Source: Siphonodentalium dalli (Eukaryota > Mollusca > Scaphopoda > Gadilida > Siphonodentaliidae). From it: 64,000 bases of DNA. The notes beneath the pieces were generated by a model that was not told the DNA's origin, did not search any database, and worked only from the letters and a program-made list of their open reading frames with translations. The first letter of the stretch is position 1, and each line of letters opens with the position of its first letter. Location of the stretch: contig CP136061.1 in the NCBI GenBank assembly GCA_032622095.1, positions 193,076,369 through 193,140,368 of the forward strand, in the 5' to 3' direction. Below are positions 12,411-24,595 of the stretch, in pieces. The position numbers and the translations under genes were made by a program.

Positions 12411-12468
12411 GGCAAAACTCCCGATGAAATTCGTAAATCTATCGCAGAAGTTCAAGAGCTCATTGTCG
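12411..12468 (+). CDS. Candidate isolated exon, SKP1-tail-like
   Basis: A 58-nt open stretch lies between 'gaaattttag' and the donor 'gtatgtcg'. In phase 0 it reads GKTPDEIRKSIAEVQELIV plus one base. The first nine residues resemble the conserved GKTPEEIRK near the C terminus of SKP1, the cullin-ligase adaptor that binds F-box proteins. After that the SKP1 match stops (SKP1 continues TFNIKNDF). The acceptor has a weak pyrimidine tract and no partner exon was found nearby, so it may be a diverged exon, a pseudogene fragment or chance. Confidence 0.3.
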
Positions 12469-12984
12469 GTATGTCGTGTTCATTCAACGGCCGGGGACGC
12501 AATGGGGTACCGCCCCAGTGACCGGTCCTTTGAGTAGACAAATGTTATGGGTTAAGTTGTCACGCCATCCGCGCAGCCAATGCATGAGCGATTGGACATG
12601 GCTCCTCAGGTGTCTTGACCAAATATCGGGTTAATCCGTTCTGATAAGAGGTCACACATCAAACAAATTTACTTGGTCATGTTATAAGTCAGATAATAGC
12701 TTCAAACTTCAAATAATAGCTTCAAAATATACATTTGTTCACCGAATAGAACTATCTCGGCCTCGATCCATTCCCTGAAATAATGTACAGTTTTCAGCCA
12801 ATATCCTATATACTTAAAATTCATGCTTCGACGAGAACTGATCATTATATGTCGTGGATAACGTACACCATCGAAGTCTGCACGGGCTATAGCGGGTTTC
12901 GTGACATGGCGAACATTGGGTCAGATTTTCAAACTTGAACCGAGTTGAGGTACATCTCAATGTTCCATTTAGATCGTATACATA

Positions 12985-13691
12985 ATACCTTACTCGTATT
13001 TAAATTCGCGCAGTACCGGTACTATTTTTCGTGCAACCATTGGCGGGCGAATTTAAAATGGAGCGAAAAATAGTACGACTCCTGAGTTTATAGCGAACCA
13101 TGCACATGTGAAAACAGATGTATACATGCATCATGATGATGAATTGCATATATTACAGAAGGGTGGACTGAATATAAACAATTAGACCCACTTTTAAAGG
13201 GCTAAATATTACATGCGGGCGACCAAACAAAATCAGGTGCACGAAAGTACCCCCCTCCCCCGTTATCAACACTGCACGCGCGGTGACACCATGCAAACAT
13301 CCTGAATTATTTATGCCAACAGAACCCTCAGCCAAGACTTGATTTTTTTCTGAAGTCAGCTGCCTTATAGTATGTTGTTTTACTTCTTTCGAGTTTATTC
13401 CAATGATGTCTATAACTATTTCAATCGAATATCACTGAGAATAATTATTTGCAGCCTATAAACACAGTCATGTGCACACGATGTAGTCATATTTACATGT
13501 ACATGCACGGTGTAAATCCGTCTTTATTGTGTTTATTATACAGAGGTATCTTCAGGAACGATTAAGAACTGAAACTCATCAGATCCAAGACTTTTAGGAA
13601 ATTATTGTTGTCAATTTTTAATTCGTGCAGCGCGAATTCAAAACTGAGCGAAATATAGTACTGCGCGAATTTAAATACGAGTATAAGGTAT
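12985..13691. mobile_element. Inverted-repeat element, ~0.7 kb
   Basis: Left end 'ataccttactcgtatttaaa' followed by 'ttcgcgcagtac'; the right end is its near-complement ending 'tacgagtataaggtat'. A second inverted pair ('gcgaatttaaaatggagcg' and its relative near 13635) lies just inside. No coding region was seen. Target duplication not clear. Confidence 0.65.
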
Positions 13692-14546
13692 GATCAATTC
13701 GTTAAGAAATTATACCATGCTATATGAAGCAATGGGCAGAATAATTCGTATATATACTGCGACATGAGGTGCTTTACTATATATATAGGACCGCAACGAT
13801 GCATCACGATTTCTTTTTCTGCATTGTGAGATCAAACACCGACGCCTGGTGACAATCGGTATTAATTTCCACATATTCTGCTTCTATGCGAGAATTTATT
13901 TAATGTTTCACATTATACACGATATCAAACTGCGTGTGGTCTTTGTCTGATAATAAAGACATCTTGAAATGAAATTAAATCTTAACTGCAATTGAATTGG
14001 GCACTCGTCGGTTTATCTGTGATAAAGTTAGCCAGGTTAAGCAAATCCCCAAAAACTGTAAGCTACTTAAAGTGACTGAGAGAAATAAAACGGATTGATG
14101 ATATATTCCCGGTCTTTCATGGGCGATCACGGCGATATTCCGGAGATATGTGCACAACGTGTACAGAATTGTTGACTCCCCCCCCCCCCCCCATTATCCC
14201 ATATTTGGCACTTTTTAAAGCGTTTTAACTCAATTTTTATTAAAAGAACACCGTGACCATCCCAAATGTATTGCCTATTCATTCGTTTCCAATCCTGTTC
14301 CACTATATATCTATTTTACAAATCACTAAAATTTATGAAATATATGTGCCATCTTAACATACCATGTATATATAGTCTTCACCATTATTATTGACAAGTG
14401 ACAAAAAATAAATGGCGTGAAACAATTCTTCAATTATATTAATATATGTACTTTATTCTGTAAAACAAACTATGCATAACCCTGCCTAAACACCAAATCT
14501 AACCACATGATTTTGAGCGTGTTATTTTTGTAAAATCCAGACGATT
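13692..14546. other. No gene seen
   Basis: AT-rich stretch with a run of C at about 14178-14192 and no supportable exon. Confidence 0.5.
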
Positions 14547-14708
14547 GCCACGGGGGTCCGAACGTGATAGGGTTTGCACTATCGTGCAGAATAGACGACC
14601 GCAAGTTAGGGGTTAACAGTGCCGTGTCCGCTCGAGCTATCGACTTTGGTACATTTAGGTCTATTCTGCACGATAGTGCAAACCCCATCACGTTCGGACC
14701 CCTGTGGG
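14547..14708. mobile_element. Palindromic MITE, ~160 bp
   Basis: The arms (about 14547-14600 and 14660-14708) are complementary over ~50 bp and contain 'ggggtccgaacgtgat' and 'gcactatcgtgcagaataga'. They flank a ~60-bp loop. Open frames on both strands cross it because of the symmetry. Confidence 0.8.
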
Positions 14709-14884
14709 TGGTGTGGTCGGCGGGTGTTAATTTCGGCGTTTTTGAGTACATTCATATATAGCGAATTCGGTAGCAGCGTATGGGTTAATTATTTACTTCA
14801 TCTGCAGCCAGAGGCGGACTGGGCCAAAAAAACCGGCCCGGGAAATTAATATAATACCGGCCCATCTCTCAAGCTTTCTGATAA

Positions 14885-14975
14885 ATGGCAACAAGCCATA
14901 TTTCCAACTAAATTCTGAAAAGTTACCCATAATTCTGCTGTGGTTATGGAGTCGATTAATTAGGGCATTACTGTA
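14885..14975 (+). repeat. Single arm of the mariner-like palindrome
   Basis: It matches the right arm of the palindrome at 27322-27538 ('atggcaacaagccatatttc', 'ttacccataattctgct', 'agggcattactgta') with scattered changes. No matching left arm is present, so it is a truncated or half-deleted copy. Confidence 0.75.
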
Positions 14976-15399
14976 TATAAGGTTAATAGTGGATCAGTGT
15001 AGGAAAACATTGCATTACTAATTTTTTCGGGCCGGACATGCCAACCCCCACCCACCTAGTGTCTGGAAAATATAAGCATGTTCCATTTGCCATATTGATT
15101 GATGCCCATGTTTTATAGTCCATATGAGAAAAACATGTTATGCAAACCCCGTACTGGCCATACTTTCATAGATATAATAATTGTAAATAGTCATTATATT
15201 TAAATATGATCATTTAATCTGATACAAGATAATAACTCAATTCGCAAAGCTATCATTTAAAAAGAGTCTGATTTGACATTAAATATAACTATTATACTAT
15301 GAATCATGGTATTTGACTGACCTGCTCTTGATTATGCTCTGATAGCATGGGTGGCACCAGATGAAGGACACCTTTTGATTTGTACAAGTGAAACCTCTA

Positions 15400-16436
15400 T
15401 GCATATGAATAATTGAGGAGGGGGGGGTCATAATAATTTGAGAAATCAGTGGTATATTTCTAATATTTAATGTTGCGTTTGTGAGACAAATAACAAACAT
15501 ATATTAAAACATGCATTACAAAGTTCAAAATGTCGGAAATATAAGAAAATAAGTTGAACAGATAGCCAATGTTGTGATGTGAAAACTAACATTAACATGA
15601 ATAGTCATAATTAATTTTCATAAAATTAGGTGATGAACAAAATCTGTAAAGACGGAGAATCATAAGTTATGAAGGAAGTCATCTTGGGGACAATTTGGTG
15701 AGTTGACTGATCAGAGGATATTCTGTAAAAATACTAAATTTGAACACTGCAGTTTGAATTTTCAACCAATTTAACCACATACCAATTTTTATGGCTTATG
15801 AGAAATTAGAGTTATCATAAAAAAACTCATAACTGTAAAAATAGGCAGACACAATGCAAAACCAAGCTTGAGTCTAGATCTAGTATCTTGTTATACATGT
15901 ACGCTTTAGATTCAATTCCTTCAAGTCAATATGAAAATATTCTTTCATCCAGAAACAAAAATAGAGCTAAAAGATCCAACAAAGGACTGTAACCCTGGTA
16001 AAAATGGGTATCCGGAACCCAAAATCAAACTTGACCTGTTCATGTATTTGCATATCAGATTCCAGTACATTCTATTGAATATTATCTGAAAATCAAATAT
16101 GAACAGAGGAACGGACATAGCAGTCCTAGAATGACTTATGATTCAATAAAACAAGCAAACCACCAAATAACTAATTGTGTTGGCTATATGAGAGTGCACT
16201 TCATTTATTAAGGATGAATACAAATTTTAATTAGATGATATAACACCATACCCCTATATATAATAAAAGTAGGGGGTGAAGGAGAAGAACACTTTATCTT
16301 TTCGACCATCCCAACTGCGCTCCCTCTATAATGAAAGTATCAAGGACACTGAAGCTCAATGTTTATGGAGATGGTAAAAAGTCACACATTGCAGTCAATG
16401 AGCAATAAGAAAAGCAGAAAGTTTAAATGTTTATCT
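15400..16436. other. No gene seen
   Basis: AT-rich sequence with one short G-run near 15420; no supportable exon. Confidence 0.4.
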
Positions 16437-16697
16437 CTTTCATGATGGCAGCTGTGCTGGTGTAGCATTAAAGATACCATGCCAGTGCATTATCTTATAA
16501 ATGCAAGTCTACCATAGGAAGGCTAACATATATAAGATTATGCCCTGGCTTACAAGGTCAAGGTAAATATTGTTAGGCCGATGTATTATCTTATATATGT
16601 GAGGCTCCCTATGGGATACTTGCATATATAAGAGAATGCATTGGCACAGGGTTTTCGCAAAAAAATTCAAGAAGCTCCAGTCATGGAATGGTTAAGC
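16437..16697 (+). repeat. Dispersed repeat (copy 1)
   Basis: Shares with 31579-31840 the order 'gtagcattaaagataccatg', 'ccagtgcattatcttata', 'tggcttacaaggtca', 'ttggcacagggttttc' and a terminal 'catggaatggttaa'. A partial inverted relative lies at about 26941-27010. In the second copy the left end reads TTAACCCTTTAATGTC, which suggests a TTAA-flanked element. Confidence 0.65.
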
Positions 16698-17011
16698 AAT
16701 ATATATACCAGAATAGTCATATGAAGTTTGAAATCAATTGGATGAAAATAGTTAATGCTGAAGTATTCATTAAAATCCAAGATGGCTGGCAGCAATCATG
16801 ATTTACTTTGAAATCATTCAAATTTTATAGCCCTCATCGTTTCATTGCTCTATATATAGTAACAATTACCACAATTTACCCAGCAAAACTACTATTTTAC
16901 TTTTGATAATATTATTAATTGTTATTCTGGGACTTAATATTGTACACGTGATCTATATTGTAATAAAAAATAACCAGCAATGTTAATACCAGTTTAAATA
17001 TAATATTATAA

Positions 17012-17152
17012 GTTACGGGACACTTAGTGGTCGGATATGGTGTCATGTGAGGCGAAGTGAGATCAATATTAGGCGAGGCCATAGGCCGAGCCTAATATTG
17101 ATCTCGCTGAGCCTCACATGACACCATATCCGACCACTTAGCATCTCGTAAC
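17012..17152. mobile_element. Palindromic MITE, ~140 bp
   Basis: Left arm about 17012-17074 and right arm about 17090-17152 are complementary over ~60 bp. They include 'gtggtcggatatggtgtcat' and 'gatcaatattaggc', with a short central spacer. It would form a long hairpin. Confidence 0.8.
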
Positions 17153-18054
17153 GTATTTATTATGTCAGTGGACAAAATCCAGCATATCCCTATAATTAAT
17201 TGTCGCTATAATTTGTTTGTAATTTGTTAAGATAAATGTGTCGTCTATGGCCATTAACTTATGTAACGTCACAGTGATGCTTCATGGGCTTTGAACGTCA
17301 ATGCATTGAGTCAATGGCTAATTACCTGAACTTGTTCAGTTTGATAGTTAATTTATGAGACTTTAGAATATATCGCATGCAGGTTTTGATACATGGTACT
17401 ACGTCTTTAAATTCACAGAAAATTATTTCCTACAGATATCCCCTTTCTTAGCGCCAAAATACACCAAAAATATTCCTGAGGCGACTGAGTTTCTGAAAAA
17501 ACAAGATGGCGGATAAGCACCTAATATGGGTTCATATACCGTCACTAGATATCGACACTGATTGGCTTAATTGCAAGAGCTGACATAATAAGTGTTCATA
17601 TTTAGATTATAAATACAAATTATTAAAAAAATTATTAAATTTTCCTCAAGAATATAGTATTAATAACATAGTATAATAATGGTATGAACTGTATGAATGC
17701 AATATTATCCACAAAACACACTTTGTATGAGCCAAGTGTTTGTTTATATACAGCCAGTGTTCACGCTGTCGGTAGCCAAATTAGCCAATGGCTAATATTT
17801 TTCGAATTTGGCTAATAAAAATTTCATTTGGCTAAACTTTTTTTTACCCCAAATGGAGACTGAAAGCATGGAGTCAGAAAGCTAATTAATAAAAGCGCTC
17901 AATAGATCGACATTCAAGACGAAGTTAGGTGACGAAAGTATTTCATTATTTTCATACTTATGAAATATCGTTCCGTAACAGCAAAAGGTAAGCTCTAACA
18001 ATTAGTGTACAGTAAACATATTTTTATTTCCAAATCTAACATAAATTTTGGCAA

Positions 18055-18303
18055 GTGGGTTTTCAATTCTGTCATATGAACGATCCAGTCCGAAAATATC
18101 GAAAGTGGGAATATATTGCCGACTGTACAAAGGGAAACCCGATCGCGGACAGTACAAAGCGATCACACAGTGATATGCAATTATCTTTAGTTTTCACAAG
18201 ACGGACATTCAAAAACGCATGGACATTAAACCGACCGTGGTTGAATCATGAGAATGTGAATAACGCAATATTTTGTAAAGTGTGCATTGACGCTGTTATA
18301 TAA
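18055..18303 (+). pseudogene. Transposase N-terminal zinc-finger remnant (TTF-like)
   Basis: An 82-residue frame inside the hAT element. Its C-terminal half reads RTFKNAWTLNRPWL..., then FCKVC, the layout seen in the TTF-type/ZMYM-like zinc fingers at the N terminus of many hAT transposases and their domesticated relatives (xFxxxWxxxxPWLxxxxxxxxxFCxxC). The frame closes soon after the CxxC, and no catalytic RNase-H-like region follows. It is therefore a remnant or a first exon left by internal deletion. Resemblance is from motif memory, not a search. Confidence 0.5.
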
Positions 18304-18752
18304 GAAATTTGTTCGTAACAGGATGTTTTAATCTGGAGAAAGATTACGTCACTCTGCACGAAACAGCAAAAGGTTATTATTTTACATTTAATCCCCTAAT
18401 CCCCCATTGTCTGTCTGGTCACTCACGGGACTCCCGCACAATGCATGTTTATGATGACATTGTATTTATGACGGTCGAGGTTTATGAGCACCAAGTGTAA
18501 GACAATAGCTTAATCAGCCAAATGTGAATCACGACAGATATTTTGTGGCTATTTGTCGTCAATACCGATACAGTCAAAATAATATGCATGCTTTTATGAC
18601 AGATTGTAATTTGATAATGGCGTAACAATATTAAGTTATTAGTTTCCAGATGTCACTTAGATATTTTCGCAAGGATAAATATTTAATGATTTAAAAAAAA
18701 ATATTGATATAAAACAAACAAATAATAACATTAAGAAGGACAATCCCGGGTT

Positions 18753-18753
<1 letters not shown>

Positions 18754-18786
<33 letters not shown>
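18754..18786 (+). repeat. Poly-C tract
   Basis: Thirty-three consecutive C within the hAT element; likely unstable in sequencing and replication. Confidence 0.95.
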
Positions 18787-18788
<2 letters not shown>

Positions 18789-19099
18789 ATCACTCTTTCA
18801 CATAAAGATTAATAATTTTTTAATAAATGATATATATAAAAATACTTCTAGTTCATAAAAATTATTTAAATTATTGTGTATGTTACCTGTGTCTGTTAGA
18901 TTTTACGTTTTAGTCATCAATTGTGAACCGACCAGAAAACGATGATTTAATTTGGCCAAAGTTTTTTTTTAATTTGGCCAAAAAACATTTGGCTAAAGTT
19001 TTTTTCATTTGGCTAATAAAATTTTCATTTGGCTAAACTTTTGGCTAAACTTTTTTTCGGTCCAGCGTGAACACTGTATACAGCATGTAAAGAGTGTGT

Positions 19100-19530
19100 G
19101 ATATCTATATTTCTATATTCTTTCTGCATGTTTATGGCAGTTTTAATGGATGGGATTATTTTAAAGACATATTATGTACTTGTTCAGGTGCGGGAAACTC
19201 ATAAGTTAGTATCAAAGTGCTATGCCAATTGGAAGAATGTACCATTCTACTATCGCCGAAAATCTGAAGCAAATCGACAGTACCACTCCATAGAAAACAA
19301 TGTCGGAACTATGCTCAGATATAAATATTTACTACTCGATTCGGGATGCAACTATCGGCAATAAACTAACGAAAATGATTTTGCCATGGAGAGTCACTGC
19401 ATTTAATTAATATATAAGAATGACGGTGTTTGTTGTCAATTTGGATTTAATATATGTAAAAATTACTACTTTGAACAAGATTATTCTTCATTTATATTTT
19501 ATCACCCTACCGGAGTGTTTCATATCACAA
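19100..19530 (+). repeat. Diverged repeat, copies at ~21760-21975 and ~23110-23420
   Basis: Shared phrases in the same order: 'agacatattatgtacttgtt', 'actcataagttagta', 'caataaactaacg', 'gtcactgcatttaatt' and 'gagtgtttcatatcac'. The copy at ~23110 carries nearly all of them, the copy at ~21760 only the second half. Three copies within 4.4 kb suggest local duplication of an old element. Confidence 0.65.
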
Positions 19531-19896
19531 TACTAACAATACCTTAATGAAAGCCATCTGTGTCCTAAAAGGGAGGCGGCGATATCAGAGAACAGAACCC
19601 TGTTTTATATGGCGCAAGTATTACATTATTCCAGAGAAACCTGGAGAAACCTGCTATTATGGCAATGTTGATAAATTGACTTATGGCCTTCAAAATAGAC
19701 ATTCTTGGTATTTGAAAGAAATCCAATTTACCTCATCGGAACAAATTAACCAATTAATGTTCTAGAGCAAAATATTAGCTTCTAGTTCTGTTCTTTCAAA
19801 CACGATTCAATTACAGTTTTATTTAATTTGTTTTTTATCAATATATTGAGTTTTGGCCCTTTTAAATTCAACAGTTCAGAGATACATCCAGTTTAC

Positions 19897-20844
19897 AACA
19901 AGAGGTACGCTGTCGCGTGGCATTTGCCCCCGACCGTAGCAATTCGGATTAAGCATGGACGAAACTGCGGATAACAGATGAGGTCTATATGACCATTCCA
20001 AAAGAAGTTCGTACTAGAAATTCCGGAAACCCAAAAACAAGCGATCCGGAAACCCAAAAACAAGCAAAAATTCAAATTTTCTAAGTTGAGTCAAAAAAGG
20101 GCCATAACTCTAGTAAAAATGGGTGGACGAAACCCACGCTATGCATGTAGCTGTTCCCCATGCTGCTCTATCACCATACCAAATATCAGCTAAATCTGCT
20201 CAGCAGTTGCTGAACAATAATGCAAAATGTTTGTACGGACGGACAAAATTGAAATTGTCTAAGTTGAAAAAAGGGGCCATAACTCTGGCAAAAATCATCA
20301 GATCATACCCAAATTCGCACTTGACATGTATTTTCATATAACTGATCCACAAAAATAAGGGATTTGCAATCGTACCACCAAAGCTCACACTATCATCTGG
20401 AAACCCAAAAAACAAGAGAAAAATTGAATTTTCTAAGTAAAAAAAGGGTCATAACTCTGGTGAAAATGGGTGGACGAAACCCGCGCTATGCATGTAGCTG
20501 TTCCCCCATGCTGCTCTATCACCGTGCCAAATATCAGCTAAATTTGACCAGCGGTTGCTGAACAATAATGCAAAAAGTTTGTATGGACGGAATAAATTTA
20601 ATTTTCTAAGTCAAAAAAGGGCCATAACTCTGGTGAAAATGGGTGGACGAAACCCACGCTATGCATGTAGCTGTTCCCCCATGCTGCTCTATCACCATAC
20701 CAAATATCAGCTCACCATACCAAATATCAGCTAAATCTGACCAGCTGTTGCTGAACAATAATGCAAAATGTTTGTACGGACGGACAGACGTACGGACGGA
20801 GACGTCGACTATATACCCGCCGACTTCAAGTCGGGGTCATAATA
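19897..20844 (+). repeat. Dispersed element with GACGG tail (copy 1)
   Basis: It starts 'aacaagaggtacgctgtcgc' and ends after 'gacgtcgactatatacccgc' with a stem-loop CCGACTTCAAGTCGG. Internally it is a tandem of ~170-bp units ('gggccataactctgg', 'ggtggacgaaacccacgc', 'ccaaatatcagctaaatctg'). The copy at 47854-48611 shares both ends but has fewer units. Open frames here repeat in several frames and are not genes. Confidence 0.8.
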
Positions 20845-21299
20845 AATATAAATCAGTGGCATCTTTATTTGGATGTAGTCATGTCGAATCTGCAGCTTCC
20901 AACTGCCCCCATTTCTGTGGTATCAGCACCATCTTGATATTTCAGTAATAATTAATTATTGACCAGCTGCAAAAAAAGAAGAATATAAATGTCAACAATT
21001 CATAAATTTAATCTCAAATTATTTAACACAAGTCTGAATTGTCCAGTGAGAGATTTTGGAGGCATAAACTCAGTTCAATTACTTGAAAACAATGAATGTT
21101 TGCTTTCATTTAAGCAAAATCAACCATGTAGATGCGACTTTTGTAAACTATGTGCAAACTTTAATCCCATTGAATACTATATTTTGGTCCAAAAACAACA
21201 TTGACAATTAGTGCAACACCAAATGTAGCATATGCCTTAAACGATCAGTTTAGAAAGTGGGCAATATTAAATATTTGTATGTGTAAAAAAATTGTTTTA

Positions 21300-21720
21300 T
21301 TTTTTAAATCCCAGAAGTGGGTATCCTTTCCACTAAACTGAGCTACCAACACACCAAAGCACAACCAAATCTGATGATCCATGCCCAAGTTGGAAGCTGA
21401 AATTTTCATACATACAAAAAATTAAGAAATTCCCCGAGTCACACAGGTGCTGTAACTTTGGTAAAATTGAATGGACAAAACCTATGTTAAGTCGGTATCC
21501 ATTCCCCTGAGCTGTACAAAGCACAACTCAATCTGATTATCCTTGCCAGATTACAAGCTGAAATGTTCTTTCGGCCATAACTATGTTAAAAATGATTGAT
21601 GAAACCTGTAGTATGTGGGTATCCTTTCCTCAAGCTGTGCTATCATACCATAGCACATCCAAATCTGATGATCCATGCCCAAGTTACAACCTATCATGTA
21701 CGGACAGGCAGATTGACTAA
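21300..21720 (+). repeat. Dispersed repeat, relative at ~32510-32985
   Basis: Units contain 'gtgggtatcctttcc', 'acaaccaaatctgatgatcc' and 'atgcccaagtt'. The block at ~32510-32985 has the same units and ends in 'tatggacggacagaagg'. Confidence 0.6.
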
Positions 21721-22106
21721 CTGCCAGATGGAACACTCGGTTATATATGCCTGAATATCTACATCTTGATTCGGGACACAACAATCGGCGATAAACTAAC
21801 GCAAATGATTTCGCCATCGATACTCATTGCATTTAATAAATACATAAGACTGACGGTGTGTGTTGTAAATTTGGATTTTCATTCATAAAAATAACTACTT
21901 TGAACAAGATTATTCTCAATTTCTATTTGATCACCAACCAGAGAGTTTCACATCACTTTAACGAAATATTACTTACAAAGAAAGACCCTCTCTATGTCAA
22001 GTGGACTGTCATCCGATTCGCTGTCATCGGTATTTACCGGTATACAGACTGTTTCTGAAATGAAAAAAAAAAGTGACAATAATATCATAATCTGATATCA
22101 GATTCT

Positions 22107-22634
22107 ATTAGGCACGGGCAGTGTTCATTGCAGAAATATTCATATTTGTTCAAATCGCCATCAACAGAAGTAATATTAAAATATATATAGTTTGGTTCAT
22201 ATGCCAAACATAATCAGCGCGTAAATAGTATATTGTCGTCAAGACGTACGATGGTGTTCGTAATTTTTTAACAAGAGCCTGCTCGTGTTACAGAAGTTGT
22301 ACTTCTGTTTACATAACACAGAACAATTCTATTGGTTAATCACACAAAACTGATATAAACGCTCTGTATTATTATTTCCATATCAGGAAAACAGTAACAA
22401 ATAACGCTCTTTGTGTTTACCATATCCAGATCTAAACAAAGCCAGCTAACGTTAACATTTTTTGCTTTTGTTTACATAACAATAGAGAAACATTTGACAA
22501 TAACACACTGTTATTTCTATTGCCATATGAACAAAGTCTGTCTTTATCTTACTATTCCTTCTGTTTATGGCGGTTTTTGACGGAGGTAATATTTTAACAG
22601 CATACCCACCGCCAACGCCGCCCATATCTTTAAA
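22107..22634. mobile_element. ~0.5-kb TTAA-type MITE (family M3, copy 1)
   Basis: The ends carry 'ggcacgggca' (left) and 'ccgcccatatctttaa' (right). The interior includes 'acgctctttgtgtttaccat' and 'tataaacgctct', found in the opposite order in copies 2 (52623-53030) and 3 (62393-62909). Copy 2 has clean TTAA flanks, which suggests Kolobok- or piggyBac-type mobilisation. No coding region. Confidence 0.7.
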
Positions 22635-23731
22635 TCCTTTGTTGGTTCGATAAGATTCTATGTTGTTTTCAGTCAGCATACTATTACTCGGGGAGTTTTA
22701 GTGGTGGAGGAAAGAACATGCAGATGCTTTATTTAATCATGATATAAAGAGAATGCACATGGACTCAGGAACAGAAATAATATAAAACTTCCTTTGAATA
22801 GAACCTCAATCCAAGTCTTTTGGGATTCACCATTCGAGCGATTACACGCCAAACAGACTATTGTGGGGAAATTGTGCAATTGATGCTAAACTTCATTTTA
22901 ATATCAAGTTGCTTTTTGGCATAGCTTTATCGCTATTGTGGCTGTAGAGCATGTCATGGGGGAAAAATACAATTCTACAGCTGTTCCGCAACCTTGATTT
23001 TGACAATTTTATGGTAGGTCAGTCGTCGACGGAATAATGAAATTATTGGTGTGCGGTCAAATTCGACATAGAGTGATTAATTTCTTTTATTGCAAGGATA
23101 CCAAATTTTAAGAAAATGCAATTTCTTAGACATATTATGGACTTGTTGGGGTGCATGAAACTGATAAGTTAGTACCCAGACGCTATGATAACTGGGGGAA
23201 CTACGCTCATTAACATAAATTTGTAAATATTTACATCTTGATTCAGCAATAAACTATTGGAAATTATTTGGCCATTGAGAGTCATTGCATTTAATTAATA
23301 TAGAAGAATGATGGTATGTGTTGTCAATTTGGATTAATAGTCGATTAGTCATAAAATTAACTACTTTCAGCAAGTTAATTCGTCATTTCTACCAGAGTGT
23401 TTCACATCACTTTAATACTCATGAAAATTTCTCATTTCTCATTTCCCTATCCGATGTCTACTTTAATTTCTTGTTTTGAGATGAAGCATAGCTTCTCAAA
23501 TCATTGACTATACTCACAGTTATCTACTTAAGTATCATTAAACTCTAGATTTTTTATGTATTTGAGATTCATCAGCCATGTTTGGGCTTCCGGCGACATA
23601 GCAAAACTTCAGATCTACTAGACAATTCTATTTTTAAAATGATATATGATCTTTTTAGTTCATAAAAATGAATTTTGGCATGTGTTGCAATAATACCAAC
23701 AGGTGGCATACTGAAAATATGTCACATGACT

Positions 23732-23826
23732 CTATTTAGAAAAATTCCGGTTTTCAGCCTTATTTGAGCTGATTTTTGTCAAATTTTGACCCAAAATTGT
23801 AAATAAATACGGGTTCTTGTATCTCA
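23732..23826 (-). CDS. Possible terminal exon of the unknown minus-strand gene
   Basis: On the minus strand the acceptor 'cgtgattttccag' is followed by 95 nt that begin in the phase left open by the exon at 24294-24320 and stay open to a TAG (complement of 23732-23734). The encoded end is Lys/Asn-rich (…NKAENRNFSK). An open run of 31 codons can occur by chance and no poly-A signal was confirmed, so this is only a candidate for the last exon. Confidence 0.3.
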
Positions 23827-24293
23827 CTGGAAAATCACGGAAAAGAAGCAGCATGAAAATACTTTTAAAATAAGCCACAAAAATTATAGGTCGTCCGTTT
23901 ACTTTTCTCACAAAATCCTCAATTTTATGACACACTTGGATTCATAGAAAAAGCTTATAAACAATTAAACCACAAACGAAATAAGCATATTTACAGATCC
24001 TGATATTATAACATGATCAAATACTCATTTCTGTCAAAATACACTCTGATATAGCACTTTCCATGTATGGCTGATGACCCCCTCAGCACGACTAAATAGT
24101 GTAACGACACCATATCTATCAATTTAAGAAAGTCAAGGCCTCTATGGAGTGGACAAGAATTGTGATTTGAGATTTTCCGTCAAAAATTTATAACAAATTA
24201 TATTTGGAGGCACAGAGACCGATGTTTAAATGTCCAAATTTATGCCACAAACTGAGATATAAATGTACACACTATGCAAATATTAATACTCAC

Positions 24294-24320
24294 TTTCTTT
24301 TTTTATTTTGCAGGGAATAC
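24294..24320 (-). CDS. Unknown gene, exon 10 (27-nt micro-exon)
   Basis: Minus-strand acceptor 'cttttatttccag' and donor GTGAGTATTA bracket 27 nt of phase 1-1. Joined to the previous exon (24596-24634) the split codon becomes Cys and the peptide reads CIPCKIKKE. With the previous exon this gives a C-x4-C-x-H-x-H-x-C-x2-C cluster, typical of a small zinc-binding fold. Strong splice sites and phase agreement are the evidence; the function is not recognised. This is the last well-supported exon before the repeat-rich region below 24 kb. Confidence 0.55.
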
Positions 24321-24595
24321 CTGGAAATAAAAGATAATGCCCTCATTATTTGTTTAGCTATGGAAAAACAGTCCTCATAATAACCACACAGTGGTTTTTG
24401 AAACGAGCTTCATTAACTGATATCACAAGTTATAATAATCACAAAACTCTACTGCTGTGTGTAGCGTACAATGCTTCTCCCCTTGTGAGATAGGATTATC
24501 ATTATAACTTGGCTGGTGAAAATTATCCTCTGCATATTACTTGGTGAAAAAAGTTATATACTCATTACAATTAAAATTGCTTTTATCCAACTTAC

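Larger units (their letters stand above)
17755..19076. mobile_element. hAT-type element with 8-bp target duplication
   Basis: The ends are CAGTGTTCACGCTG (17755-17768) and its exact complement (19063-19076). The 8 bp on each side are identical (TATACAGC, 17747-17754 and 19077-19084), the hallmark of hAT integration. Both subterminal regions hold clustered TTTGGCTAA words. At 1.3 kb it is too short for a full hAT transposase, but an N-terminal zinc-finger remnant is visible (18055-18303). A smaller relative lies at 37625-38077. Confidence 0.9.

Noticed and set aside
15322-15394. Minus-strand exon candidate reading FTCTNQKVSFIWCHPCYQS with donor GTCAGTC
   Set aside because: Open and Cys-containing, but the donor is weak, the acceptor choice is ambiguous and no partner exon was found.
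17506-17583. Plus-strand ATGGCGGATAAGC start (MADKHLIWVHIP…)
   Set aside because: A YY1-like start context, but only 25 codons to a stop and no donor or downstream exon; likely chance.
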